The translations under genes were made by a program, and so were the position numbers. The notes under the pieces were generated by a model. The model did no database searches, was not told the DNA's origin, and worked only from the letters and a program-made list of their open reading frames with translations. A DNA stretch of 24,019 bases from Deltaproteobacteria bacterium (GTDB taxonomy: Bacteria; Desulfobacterota; Binatia; Binatales; Binataceae): contig DAHZDR010000498.1 of NCBI GenBank assembly GCA_027403435.1, positions 1 through 24,019 of the forward strand, given 5' to 3'. Shown here piece by piece: positions 1 through 7,904 of this stretch (position 1 is its first letter; each line of letters starts with the position of its first letter).

Positions 1-1020
1 GCGCAAAATCTCGCCGCGCGCGAGCGCGCCCGCGCCGAGCGCGCCGAATTTCAGCGCGAACTCGAAAAGCTCGCGGCCCAGGACGCCGGCGCCGCGGCCC
101 GGCGTGAGGAACTTGAAACCGCGGTGGCGGCGCTGGCCGCGCAGGCGGCGGAACGTGAAGCCGAACTCGAATCCACCCGCGCGGCGCTGGACGCGGCGCG
201 CGGCGCGCGCGAAAAGCTCGACGCCGAAATGGTCGAATACGGCCTCAGACGCGAACGCGCGCGCACGCTGATCGAGGAACTCGAACGCGGCTTTGCGGAA
301 AAATTCTCCGGCCCGTTCGACGCCGCCGCCGCCGACGAACTCGCCGCCGCGCTGGCCGGACGCGACCTGGCCGCGGACGAGGCGCGGCTCGCCGAACTGC
401 GCGCGCGCGCCCTGAAAATCGGCGAAGTCAATCTCGCCGCCGAAAGCGAGGTCGCCGAACTCGAGCGGCGCGCGGCGGCGCTCGGCGCCGAACGGGCCGA
501 TCTCGAAGCCGCGCTCAACGACCTTACGCAGACGATTCAGAAGCTGAATCGCGAGGCGCGCAAGCGCTTCGCCGAAACTTTCGAGGGCGCGGCGAAGAAT
601 TTCGAGGAGCTGTTTCCCAAGCTTCTGCGCGGCGGCAAGGGCCGGCTGGAACTGACCGATCCCAACGACGTGCTGGAGTCGGGCGTCAATATCCTGGTGC
701 AGCCGGCGGGCAAAAAAATCAAGGAAATCGGCCTGCTCTCGGGCGGCGAAAAGGCGCTCTCCGCGATGGCGCTGATCTTTTCGCTATTCCTGCTCAATCC
801 GAGTCCGTTCTGCGTGATGGACGAGGTGGACGCGCCGCTCGACGAATTCAGCCTGGCGGCTTTCACCAGCCTGGTGCGCGAACTCAAAGAGCGCTCGCAA
901 TTTATCGTGATCACCCATAATCAGCGCACCATGCAGAGCGCTGACCATATTCATGGCGTGACGATGGATCGGCCCGGCGTATCGCGGATCATTTCGCTGA
1001 CGATCCCCAACGCGGCGTAG
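1..1020 (+). CDS. smc: Chromosome segregation ATPase SMC, C-terminal part (5'-truncated by the window edge)
   Basis: This is the last 339 residues of SMC, the ATPase of the bacterial condensin that compacts and separates chromosomes. The reading frame is open from base 1, so the start lies upstream of the window. The first roughly 180 residues are Ala/Glu/Arg-rich heptad sequence, the returning coiled-coil arm. The head follows: the ABC signature LLSGGEKALSAMAL about 95 residues before the end, then Walker B FCVMDEVDAPLDE, then the D-loop and switch region ending in VITHNQRTM. All ATPase residues expected in the C-terminal half are intact. The Walker A lobe is outside the window. The next gene on the same strand is ftsY, a common neighbour of smc. 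Identity is certain from the head motifs. RecN or SbcC are less likely because the DEVDAPLDE and THNQRTM forms are typical of SMC. Confidence 0.96.
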   Translation, partial: AQNLAARERARAERAEFQRELEKLAAQDAGAAARREELETAVAALAAQAAEREAELESTRAALDAARGAREKLDAEMVEYGLRRERARTLIEELERGFAEKFSGPFDAAAADELAAALAGRDLAADEARLAELRARALKIGEVNLAAESEVAELERRAAALGAERADLEAALNDLTQTIQKLNREARKRFAETFEGAAKNFEELFPKLLRGGKGRLELTDPNDVLESGVNILVQPAGKKIKEIGLLSGGEKALSAMALIFSLFLLNPSPFCVMDEVDAPLDEFSLAAFTSLVRELKERSQFIVITHNQRTMQSADHIHGVTMDRPGVSRIISLTIPNAA

Positions 1021-1182
1021 GCCCGAGCGCCGTTGGCGGCGGCCGACGCCGACGCGCCAGCCGGGCGCCTGAACGATCGTGGCGCGCGAGCGTTTAAGAA
1101 TTTCGCCGGCGCTGATATTCTGGGTGGGATTACGGACGCCCGGCTGCCGGCGCCGCTCGAAGCAACCTGATTTGGCGAGCGG

Positions 1183-1211
1183 CGGCGGTTGCGCCCCCGC
1201 CGGGCATTTTT
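1183..1211 (+). terminator. Possible weak intrinsic terminator between smc and ftsY
   Basis: A 6-bp GC stem (1183-1188 with 1197-1202, 8-nt loop) is followed after four bases by a run of five T. The stem is short and the T-run is displaced. It may only slow polymerase between smc and ftsY, or be chance in GC-rich sequence. Confidence 0.3.
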
Positions 1212-1229
1212 GAATCGAGGCCAGACGCC

Positions 1230-2603
1230 GTGCCGACGATCCATTTGAATACGTTGCAATTGGCGATGCTGATCGCCGTCGGCGCGCAACTGCCGCTGCT
1301 CGGACTCGCGTTGCTGAGCGAGTTCAGCGCGCGCAAGCGCCGGCCGCGCCGTGCGGCGGACCGCGCCGCGGCGCCACGGCCCCGCCCCGCCGCCGCATCG
1401 ACGCCGCCGACCGAGGTTGCGCCGCCCCAGGCGGCGCTGACGGCGGCCACGCCCGAAACCGCGACTCCACAGCCCGCGACCGCTCCGGCGGCGAGCGCTG
1501 AAATGACGGCCGAGACCGCGCCGACGGCGCTTGCGGAAATCGTGGAACCGGCGGCCCCGGCGGAAGTTATTGCGCTGGCGGACGAATCCGCCGTCCCCGC
1601 GCAGGCGGCGCCGCTGGCGCCCGCGGCGCCGGTCGCGCCGGCGCCCGACGGCGCGGCGCCGAAGCCGGTCAGAATCGGCCTCGGACTGCGCAAAACGCGC
1701 GAAAATTTCCTCGCCCGGCTGCGCGCGGCGATTACCGGCGGCGCCAAGGCCGACGAAATCTATGCGGGACTGGAAGAGGCGCTGATTGGCGCGGATGTGG
1801 GCGTCGAAGGCAGCCTGAAGCTGGTCGAAGCGATTCGCGGCCGGCTCAAAAACGACGCGCTGCCGGAAGTTATCCGCGCGGCGCTGAAGGACGAAATCGC
1901 GCGGATTCTGGAGGCCGCCGAACGGCCGCTGGCCGATCCGGGCGCGGCGCCGCTGGTGATCATGCTGGTCGGCGTCAACGGCGTGGGCAAAACCACCACC
2001 GTGGCGAAACTGGCGGCCCTGCTCAAGGCCGGGCGCGGACCAGTGATCGTCGCCGCGGCGGACACCTTTCGCGCCGCCGCGATCGATCAGCTGCAAGTCT
2101 GGTGCGACCGGGTGGGCGTCGATCTGATCAAGCAGAAGCAAGGGTCGGATCCGGCGGCGGTGGCTTTCGACGCGGTCAAGGCCGCCGTCGCGCGGGGCGC
2201 GCGCGCGGTGCTGATCGACACGGCGGGGCGGCTTCAGACCAAGGTCAACCTGATGGAAGAATTGAAGAAAATCGCGCGAGTGGCCGGGCGCGAACTGCCC
2301 GGGGCGCCGCACGAAACGTGGCTGGTGTTGGACGCCACCACCGGCCAAAACGCGATCAGCCAGGCCCAGCTGTTTGGCGCGGCGGCGCCGCTGACCGGCG
2401 TAATCCTGGCGAAGCTCGACAGCACCGCCAAGGGCGGCGTAATTGTAGGCATCGCGGAGCGGCTGCGCTTGCCGGTGCGCTATGTCGGGTTGGGCGAAAA
2501 TCTGGAAGATTTAAGACCGTTCGACGCGCGCGAATTTGTCGAGGCGCTCTTCGAAGAGGACGGTGGCGAGGGCGCGGCGGCGAGCGGTTCTTATGCGGCT
2601 TGA
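1230..2603 (+). CDS. ftsY: Signal recognition particle receptor FtsY
   Basis: FtsY is the membrane-bound SRP receptor GTPase that docks ribosome-SRP complexes and hands nascent membrane proteins to SecYEG. The 457-residue protein begins at GTG 1230, preceded by GAGG at 1217-1220. Residues about 8-28 form a hydrophobic segment that could anchor it in the membrane. An Ala/Pro-rich low-complexity linker runs to about residue 145. The NG domain then starts at GLRKTRENF. GTPase motifs are all present: G1 GVNGVGKTTT from residue 248, DTFRAAAIDQL, G3 DTAGRLQTKVNLMEEL, and G4 as AKLDSTAKGG (the family more often has TKLD). The C-terminus reads GLGENLEDLRPFDAREFVEALF, which is typical of FtsY and absent from Ffh, and there is no M domain. 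The A/P-rich linker replaces the acidic A domain of the E. coli protein. Confidence 0.96.
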   Translation: MPTIHLNTLQLAMLIAVGAQLPLLGLALLSEFSARKRRPRRAADRAAAPRPRPAAASTPPTEVAPPQAALTAATPETATPQPATAPAASAEMTAETAPTALAEIVEPAAPAEVIALADESAVPAQAAPLAPAAPVAPAPDGAAPKPVRIGLGLRKTRENFLARLRAAITGGAKADEIYAGLEEALIGADVGVEGSLKLVEAIRGRLKNDALPEVIRAALKDEIARILEAAERPLADPGAAPLVIMLVGVNGVGKTTTVAKLAALLKAGRGPVIVAAADTFRAAAIDQLQVWCDRVGVDLIKQKQGSDPAAVAFDAVKAAVARGARAVLIDTAGRLQTKVNLMEELKKIARVAGRELPGAPHETWLVLDATTGQNAISQAQLFGAAAPLTGVILAKLDSTAKGGVIVGIAERLRLPVRYVGLGENLEDLRPFDAREFVEALFEEDGGEGAAASGSYAA

Positions 2604-2640
2604 CAGGATTCTTAATCCAAAATTAAAGTGAAGGTGGAAA

Positions 2641-2877
2641 TTGGCAGACATGGCGACCGACGTCCTCAAACAACTGGACGAACGTATACAGGCCTCGATT
2701 GGCAGGATTCATCAACTACAGCGCGAGAACGAACAATTGGCGCGGCAATTGGCGGAAAGCGAACAACGTTTCCAGCAGGCCAGCGCCGAATTGCGCGAGC
2801 ATGAGACCGCCCGCGCGGAAGTGAAGGACCGGATCGAGAAGATACTCACGCGGTTTGACGGTCTCGACCTCGGCTGA
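2641..2877 (+). CDS. zapB: ZapB-like small coiled-coil cell-division protein
   Basis: This 78-residue, mostly charged protein is predicted to be one continuous coiled coil, with heptads from about residue 8 to 70 rich in Glu, Gln and Arg. Its size and its position immediately before zapA match the ZapB-like proteins that bind ZapA and stabilise the FtsZ ring. Sequence alone cannot prove the function, because short coiled coils are not distinctive. Two starts are possible: TTG 2641, close behind AAGGTGG at 2631-2637, and ATG 2650, which is at the long end of usual spacing. The TTG frame is given here. The stop is 2 nt before the zapA ATG, so translation of the two is probably coupled. Confidence 0.7.
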   Translation: MADMATDVLKQLDERIQASIGRIHQLQRENEQLARQLAESEQRFQQASAELREHETARAEVKDRIEKILTRFDGLDLG

Positions 2878-2879
2878 AT

Positions 2880-3164
2880 ATGAGCGGCGTCAACGTCGAA
2901 ATCATGGGGCAGCAGTTGAAGCTCAGTAGCGGCGCGAGCAATGACGACGACGCACGGGTGCGCGCGATCGCGGCGACGGTTGACGAAAAGATTCGGCATA
3001 TTCGCGCCAGCGGACAGACGGTAAATTCAATCAACCTGGCGATTCTTGCGGCGATCCAGTTTGCCGAGGAGTTGGAACGGTTGCGCCGGGACCATCAGGA
3101 CCTGCTCAGCCGTCTGGAGTCGCTGAATCAGCGGCTTTCGATGGCGATCGGCGCGGGAGATTGA
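2880..3164 (+). CDS. zapA: Cell division protein ZapA
   Basis: ZapA binds FtsZ and cross-links protofilaments at the division septum. The 94-residue protein has the family layout: an N-terminal beta-rich part (VNVEIMGQQLKLSSG), the DDDARVRAIAATVDEKI helix, the NSINLAILAAIQFAEEL core helix, and a C-terminal coiled coil for dimerisation. Its length fits the family. The start ATG 2880 is 2 nt after the stop of the upstream coiled-coil gene and has no strong Shine-Dalgarno sequence of its own, consistent with translational coupling. Downstream comes a 299-nt gap and then fau, the order in which many proteobacteria carry the 6S RNA gene. Confidence 0.92.
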   Translation: MSGVNVEIMGQQLKLSSGASNDDDARVRAIAATVDEKIRHIRASGQTVNSINLAILAAIQFAEELERLRRDHQDLLSRLESLNQRLSMAIGAGD

Positions 3165-3167
3165 GCT

Positions 3168-3449
3168 TACAATCGCTGTATGTGGCGCGTTGACGATAGG
3201 GCGGCGAAGGTTTCGAGGGGGCGGGATTTCGCGGGGCCAGAATGGAATAAGCGTTGCGACGCTCGTGGATAAAAGCCTTTGGTGCGGTTTTTTGGAATGG
3301 CGCATAACGGCGATTCGACCTTTGGCGTGGCGGTTTTGAGCGTTTCCGGAACGCGGGAGCGATCTCGAACGCGGGAGCGATCTCGATGATAAGCCGCGCC
3401 TGTAACCTGCGAACGGCGGAAAGCACGCCAATTTAGCCCCGCGCCCGCC
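3168..3449 (+). ncRNA. ssrS: Candidate structured RNA in the zapA-fau gap (possible 6S RNA, ssrS)
   Basis: No credible gene occupies this gap. In many proteobacteria the 6S RNA gene lies exactly between zapA and fau (ygfA). Here the two ends of the gap can pair: 3220-3225 with 3444-3449 and 3230-3237 with 3436-3443, a 14-bp nearly all-GC helix interrupted only by a 4-nt bulge (3226-3229). Such an end-to-end closing stem around a large irregular middle is how 6S RNA is built, and GCGGGGCCAG at 3231-3240 recalls the 5' stem of the E. coli RNA. A -10-like TACAAT at 3168-3173 could start it, though no good -35 is seen. The 6S identity is inference from synteny and folding by eye. The roughly 230-nt closed unit is longer than the usual 180-200 nt. 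Confidence 0.35.
3349..3384. repeat. Perfect tandem duplication of an 18-bp unit
   Basis: Bases 3349-3366 and 3367-3384 are identical (unit GAACGCGGGAGCGATCTC), directly abutting and without mismatch. A GCGTT/AACGC hairpin at about 3341-3355 overlaps the left copy. The duplication lies in the 3' half of the structured zapA-fau gap. It could be a recent slippage product or a protein-binding repeat. Confidence 0.9.
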
Positions 3450-3463
3450 ATTGCGCGGTAAGC

Positions 3464-4111
3464 ATGGCGGACGGCAAATCAGGTTTGAGACGGATTCTCC
3501 GGGAGTGCCGGACGGCGCTCGCACCGGAGCGCGCCGTTGCGCTCGCCCTGATCGTCCAGCGCAACCTGCTCGCAACCTCCCGCTACGCTAACGCCGATCG
3601 AATCGCGCTCTATGCGGCGGTCGGCCGCGAAGTCTCGACCGAACTGATCATGCGCGACGCGCTGGGCTCCGGACGGCGCGTCTATTTTCCCCGCATGGCG
3701 CCGGAGCGCGTGGACCTCCAGATGGTCCGGGTTGACGATCCAGCGGAAATGCGACCGGGGGCGCACGGAATTCCCGAGCCGTCGGGGGTGGAAATCGCCT
3801 CGCCCGAAGATTTGCGGCGAGCGTTGATTTGCGTCCCCGGCCTGGCTTTCAGCCTGGCGGGTGGGCGTCTCGGCCGCGGAGGCGGCCATTACGATCGATT
3901 TCTGGCGGGCGCCGCCAAGGAAGCGGCGGCCGCGGGTCTGGCCTATGAGTTTCAGGTGCTGGACCGCTTGCCGGAGGAGCCGCACGATCGGCGCCTCGGC
4001 CTAATCGTCACAGAGTCCGCCGTGCTTTGGCCCGCCGAATCGAGGATTGCGGCGGCGGCGCGGCCGGACCAGGGAGGTACAAACAGATGTTGCCAGACGC
4101 GGGACTGTTGA
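3464..4111 (+). CDS. fau: 5-formyltetrahydrofolate cyclo-ligase (MTHFS)
   Basis: The enzyme uses ATP to convert 5-formyl-THF to 5,10-methenyl-THF, returning stored folate to one-carbon metabolism in the cytosol. The 215-residue protein shows the family markers: a basic N-terminal helix (LRRILRECRTAL), RIALYAAVGREVSTELI, VYFPRM, GIPEPSG, ICVPGLAFSLAGGRLGRGGGHYDRFLA (the ATP/phosphate loop, near residue 136) and EEPHDRRLGLIVTES. The C-terminal roughly 25 residues run past the usual end because the frame reads into rny: the stop lies 25 nt inside the rny coding sequence. The start ATG 3464 has only a poor ribosome site. The right end of the candidate RNA helix lies 14 nt upstream, so folding could affect initiation. 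Annotated in E. coli as fau/ygfA. Confidence 0.93.
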   Translation: MADGKSGLRRILRECRTALAPERAVALALIVQRNLLATSRYANADRIALYAAVGREVSTELIMRDALGSGRRVYFPRMAPERVDLQMVRVDDPAEMRPGAHGIPEPSGVEIASPEDLRRALICVPGLAFSLAGGRLGRGGGHYDRFLAGAAKEAAAAGLAYEFQVLDRLPEEPHDRRLGLIVTESAVLWPAESRIAAAARPDQGGTNRCCQTRDC

Positions 4112-5652
4112 TCCTGGGCGTCGTGATATCGGGCGTGGCGTTCATGTTGATGCTGAACGCGCGCCATCGCAACGAGGCCGATACGGCGCATCGCGCCGCC
4201 GGCGAGGCCGCACGAATTCTGGAGGAGGCGAAAACCCGGAGCGAACTTTTAGTCAAAGAGTCGGAACTCAAGGCCAAGGACCTGGTGGTCGGCGCGCGCG
4301 CCGAGGCGGAGCGCGAGCTGCGCGAGCGCCGGCGCGAACTGGCGGCGCTGGAAAGCAAGCTGGTGGCGCGCGAAGAGACTTTCGAAAAACGCCAGGAGGC
4401 GTTCGAGCGGCGCGAAGCTGAACTCAATCGCCGCGATCAGTCGGTGCGCAATCGCGAAAAAGCGATCGGCGAAAAAGAGGCCGAACGGCAGGCGCTGATC
4501 GAGGAGGCGCGCGTCCGGCTCGAGGCGGTCGCCGGACTGACCGGAGAGGAGGCCAAACGCACGCTGATCGAGGAGATGGTCGGTCAGGCGCGGCATGAGG
4601 CGGCGCGGCATATCCGGGTGGTCGAAGAGGAGGCGCGCGAAGACGCCGACCGCCGCGCCAAGCGCATCATCTCGATTGCGATCGAGCGGCTGGCGGGCGA
4701 ATTCGTCGCCGAACGGACGGTCTCGGTAATCGCGCTGCCGTCCGACGAAATGAAAGGGCGGATAATCGGACGCGAGGGACGCAATATCCGCGCGATCGAA
4801 GCCGCCACCGGCGTCGATATCATTATCGACGACACGCCCGAGGCGGTGGTGATTTCGTGCCACAATCCGATTCGCCGGGAAATCGCGCGGGTCGCGCTGG
4901 AACGGCTGATCTCCGACGGCCGCATCCATCCGGGACGGATCGAGGAGGTGGTGCGCAAGGCCGAGCAGGAGGTCGAGGAATCGATCAAGGAAGCCGGCCA
5001 GCGCGCGCTCATCGAGGTGGGCGTGCACGGCGTGCATCAGGAGCTGGTCAAGCTGCTCGGGATGCTCAAGTACCGCTATTCCTACGCGCAGAACGTGCTG
5101 ATGCATTCGATCGAGGCGGCGTTCATCTGCGGCGCGATGGCGGCGGAGCTCGGACTGAACGAGAAGCAGGCACGGCGCGCCGCCTTGCTGCACGATATCG
5201 GCAAGGCGCTGACGCACGAGGTCGAGGGTTCGCACGCGCTGATTGGCGGCGAGCTGGCGCGCAAGTATGGCGAATCGGCGAAGATCGTCAACGCGATCGC
5301 GGCGCATCACGAGGAAGTCAAGGCGGAGACCATCCTGGCGCCGCTGGTGGACGCGGCCGACGCGCTTTCGGGCGCGCGGCCGGGCGCGCGGCGCGAGGTG
5401 CTGGAGAGCTACGTCAAGCGGCTCGACGATCTCGAGACGATCGCCAAGTCGTTCCGCGGCGTGGACAAGTGCTTCGCCGTGCAGGCGGGACGCGAGATGC
5501 GCGTGATCGTCGAACCAAGCCAGATTTCGGACGAAGAGGCGACCATGCTGGCGCGCGAGGTGGCGCGCAAAATCGAAACCGACATGACTTATCCGGGACA
5601 GATTCGGGTGACCGTGATTCGGGAGACGCGCGCGACCGATCTGGCGCGTTAG
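4087..5652 (+). CDS. rny: Ribonuclease Y (membrane-anchored endoribonuclease)
   Basis: RNase Y starts bulk mRNA turnover in bacteria that rely on it in place of or beside RNase E. The start ATG 4087 was chosen because AGGGAGGT at 4071-4078 sits 9 nt upstream. A longer TTG frame from 4027 would lack a signal and place charged residues before the membrane anchor. The 521 residues read in order: N-terminal transmembrane helix (about 5-25), a long charged coiled coil (about 30-200), a KH RNA-binding domain with the GRIIGREGRNI loop, and an HD phosphohydrolase domain with the metal motif LLHDIGK and downstream AHHEEV and VDAADALSGARPGARRE. Length and all key residues match the family. It overlaps the end of fau by 25 nt, suggesting one transcript from zapA through rny. 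Confidence 0.97.
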   Translation: MLPDAGLLILGVVISGVAFMLMLNARHRNEADTAHRAAGEAARILEEAKTRSELLVKESELKAKDLVVGARAEAERELRERRRELAALESKLVAREETFEKRQEAFERREAELNRRDQSVRNREKAIGEKEAERQALIEEARVRLEAVAGLTGEEAKRTLIEEMVGQARHEAARHIRVVEEEAREDADRRAKRIISIAIERLAGEFVAERTVSVIALPSDEMKGRIIGREGRNIRAIEAATGVDIIIDDTPEAVVISCHNPIRREIARVALERLISDGRIHPGRIEEVVRKAEQEVEESIKEAGQRALIEVGVHGVHQELVKLLGMLKYRYSYAQNVLMHSIEAAFICGAMAAELGLNEKQARRAALLHDIGKALTHEVEGSHALIGGELARKYGESAKIVNAIAAHHEEVKAETILAPLVDAADALSGARPGARREVLESYVKRLDDLETIAKSFRGVDKCFAVQAGREMRVIVEPSQISDEEATMLAREVARKIETDMTYPGQIRVTVIRETRATDLAR

Positions 5653-5672
5653 GCGCCGGGCGATAACGGCAG

Positions 5673-5708
5673 ACGGGAGCGGCGCGGCGCGCCGCTCCCG
5701 TTGTTTTT
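5673..5708 (+). terminator. Intrinsic terminator after rny
   Basis: A perfect 12-bp stem (5673-5684 with 5690-5701, 5-nt loop) ends in a T-rich tract TTGTTTTT at 5701-5708, 20 nt after the rny stop. It closes the plus-strand housekeeping block. The minus-strand gene ending at 5748 converges on it, but no A-run lies on the other side to make it efficient in both directions. Confidence 0.9.
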
Positions 5709-5747
5709 ATCGGCGGCGGATTTTGGAAATTCGCCGGAGCGGACGGC

Positions 5748-7475
5748 TCATATCGGCATGCGATAGCCGTAAAACTCGTGGTCTTCATTATAGCCGCCCT
5801 GGCCCGCGCCAAGGCGCGTGAAATCGGCCACGAATTCGATCGCCGTAATCCACTTGACTTGTTTGAATCCAAGTTCGTTCTCGCAACGCAATCTGAGCGG
5901 CGCGCCATGCAGGACGCTGACCGGATGGCCGTTCATCGCATACGCGAGAATCGTCAGTTGATGCCGCATGTTTTCGAGCTTGTGAACGTCATAATAGCGT
6001 CCGCCGTCCGCGCCTTCGGCGAATGAGTAAAAGACCGCGTATCGCGCGGCGGCCAAAGGCTTTACCAACTCGATAATATGGCGCATCGGCACGCCGCCCC
6101 ATTTCGCCACCCCCGACCATCCCTGGATGCAGAAATGGCAGGTAATCTGTTCCTGCCGGGGCATTGTTTTGAGATCGTCCAAGCTGAACTCGCACGGATT
6201 TTCGACCAGTCCGTCAACACGCAGCTTGTACCCGGCGAACCCCCGCGCGGCCAAAGCGTTGAATTCGTCTGAAGCGGGCATCGTTCCATTGGGCCAGAAA
6301 TGCGGGGAAATGTCGCTTTCGGAATACTGGCTCGAAGGATCCCACCATTCCGCAAAGCCCTTGAGCCAGCCGATCATGAACTCGCCGGTCTTTTGAACCG
6401 CGCGCGCATGATTAAGCGTCAGCGGCGTGGCGAGCGCCCATGCGATCGCCAGAACGATCATCGCCAGGGCGAATATAATCAAGCCCTCCGGTCCGCCGCC
6501 GTTCACGCCGGCAAACATGTGATTGAGATTCGGGGCCAGCCCGGTTACGAAGACCATCGTCACATGCATGAAGATGAAAAAGATGAACCAGCAAAGGATC
6601 AGGAAATGAAGCGAGCGCGCGGCTTGCCGATGAAGCGTTCTGCCCAGCCATCCGAGCTTGTTCGAGATCGCGGGCGCCTGCATCAAGCCGGTCGCGATCG
6701 CGGCCGGCGCGGCGATAAATACCGTGACGAAGTACGCGAGCAACTGAAGTCCATTGTATCGCACCCAACTTTCTTCGGCCGGGAAGCGCAGCGAAAGATA
6801 CTGAATCGCCGTCGACAGCGCGTTGGGAAAAACGGTCCACGTTCGCGGCACGATGCGCTGCCATTGATGCGTCGTGAAAAGCATCACGTAAAAAATCAAT
6901 CCGTTCAGGGTCCACAGCAGATCGCAGGAGAAATGCCACCATCGCGCCAATCCGATCGAATGGCGTACGCCGGGAATTCCCAGCCAGCCGGGAAGCGTCA
7001 CAGCATCGTCTTTGGCGGTCCAGATGCGATCGCCCGGCACTTCATGCTGAAAGCGGAACCATTCCGTGCCGGGCGTGCAATCGCGATTCCAGTAGAGCCG
7101 CGGATGGTCCGCGAGAATCTGCAGGCCGGCGCGAATGATGAAAAACATCAGGAAGAGATTGAAGACGTGCTGCCAGCGCAGCCACGCCGGAAATCCCGAA
7201 TATTCGATCGGAACCGTGGCCTGGCCCGGATAACGCGCGATGAATCGCGCGACCGCCGGCAAACCGCGCAGCTCCTGCGCCGCCGGAATTCCGGTGATCA
7301 GAAACGCGAGACCGAGAGGAATCAGCCACAACAGGTTGAACCAGCGCCCGCCAATACGCACCCTGGGCGTCACACCCCACTGTGGCGGCAGCCAATGGCT
7401 CAGGTTAACGCGATCGTCGGCATGGGTAAGTTGCGCTTCCAGAGGGTCGAACGAATCGTTCATCGCCTTGCCCAT
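5748..7475 (-). CDS. Cytochrome b / sulfite-oxidase-type molybdopterin oxidoreductase fusion
   Basis: This 575-residue protein combines a membrane cytochrome b-like half with a molybdenum-cofactor domain. Residues about 40-365 hold several hydrophobic helices (starting FNLLWLIPLGLAFLITGIP) with histidines suited to heme b: RWQH, RWWHFSCD, LHFLILCWFIFFIFMHV. Residues about 400-575 are an oxidoreductase molybdopterin-binding domain of the sulfite oxidase/MsrP type: YKLRVDGLVENPCEFSLDDLK, CHFCIQGWSGVAKWGGVPM with Cys449 in the place of the molybdenum ligand, HGAPLRLRCENELGFKQVKWITAIEF. No twin-arginine signal is seen, so the side of the membrane is unclear. Inferred role: oxidise or reduce a small substrate and exchange electrons with the quinone pool through the heme. 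In MsrPQ the two parts are separate proteins. The start ATG 7475 follows GGAG with 4-nt spacing. It lies 22 nt after the DUF488 gene and is probably in its operon. Substrate unknown. Confidence 0.85.
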   Translation of the reverse strand: MGKAMNDSFDPLEAQLTHADDRVNLSHWLPPQWGVTPRVRIGGRWFNLLWLIPLGLAFLITGIPAAQELRGLPAVARFIARYPGQATVPIEYSGFPAWLRWQHVFNLFLMFFIIRAGLQILADHPRLYWNRDCTPGTEWFRFQHEVPGDRIWTAKDDAVTLPGWLGIPGVRHSIGLARWWHFSCDLLWTLNGLIFYVMLFTTHQWQRIVPRTWTVFPNALSTAIQYLSLRFPAEESWVRYNGLQLLAYFVTVFIAAPAAIATGLMQAPAISNKLGWLGRTLHRQAARSLHFLILCWFIFFIFMHVTMVFVTGLAPNLNHMFAGVNGGGPEGLIIFALAMIVLAIAWALATPLTLNHARAVQKTGEFMIGWLKGFAEWWDPSSQYSESDISPHFWPNGTMPASDEFNALAARGFAGYKLRVDGLVENPCEFSLDDLKTMPRQEQITCHFCIQGWSGVAKWGGVPMRHIIELVKPLAAARYAVFYSFAEGADGGRYYDVHKLENMRHQLTILAYAMNGHPVSVLHGAPLRLRCENELGFKQVKWITAIEFVADFTRLGAGQGGYNEDHEFYGYRMPI

Positions 7476-7497
7476 TCGTCTCCGTCATTGGCCGGCT

Positions 7498-7860
7498 TCA
7501 AGCCTTGTGCATATGCGTTTCGATAAACTCTTTGAGCACGGCCGCTTGATTGCGTTCAGTGTCTTTGGCGCCGTAAATCATCGTCAGGCCGGCATTGCGC
7601 GCAAACTCGATCAGCTGGTCAAGCAACGGCGCGATTTCCGGACGTTCAAGTTCCTTCAGATAGCGTTTGCGGAATTCTTGCCAACGGTCCGGGTCATGGC
7701 CGAAAAATCGGCGCAACTCAGCGCTCGGCGCCAGATCCTTCATCCATTGCGCAATGTGGAGGGAGTTTTTCGTGCGCCCGCGCGGCCATACGCGATCCAC
7801 CAAAACGCGAACGCCGTCAGCGGAATTCGCCGGTTCGTAGACTCGCTTGATGGCGACCAT
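7498..7860 (-). CDS. DUF488 family protein (YeaO-like)
   Basis: A 120-residue cytosolic protein of the DUF488/YeaO family, whose biochemical role is not established. Family marks are KRVYEP, the DGVRVLVDRVWPRG block, a central WMKDLAPS, the aromatic FFGHDPDRWQEFRKRY, and a C-terminal TMIYGAKDTERNQAAVL that sits where the family has a Tyr/Ala-rich strand and conserved acidic residues. The ATG at 7860 was preferred because it places the KRVYEP block at the N-terminus as in relatives. An in-frame TTG at 7890 would add ten residues with no family match. It lies 66 nt after the amidohydrolase stop and 22 nt before the cytochrome b-molybdenum gene, so it is probably co-transcribed with both. No catalytic claim is made. 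Confidence 0.85.
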   Translation of the reverse strand: MVAIKRVYEPANSADGVRVLVDRVWPRGRTKNSLHIAQWMKDLAPSAELRRFFGHDPDRWQEFRKRYLKELERPEIAPLLDQLIEFARNAGLTMIYGAKDTERNQAAVLKEFIETHMHKA

Positions 7861-7904
7861 GTCTGGCGCCCATTCGTCCCTTGAGAGCAATTCCTTGCCA
7901 ACGC

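Noticed and set aside
951..2348. Long minus-strand open frame opposite ftsY
   Set aside because: It is Arg/Gly-rich low-complexity sequence with no domain, lying antiparallel to a certain gene. High GC produces such frames.
6300..7526. 408-codon plus-strand frame opposite the cytochrome b-molybdenum gene
   Set aside because: No recognisable motif or ribosome site, and composition typical of an antisense shadow. The minus-strand protein has clear family motifs.
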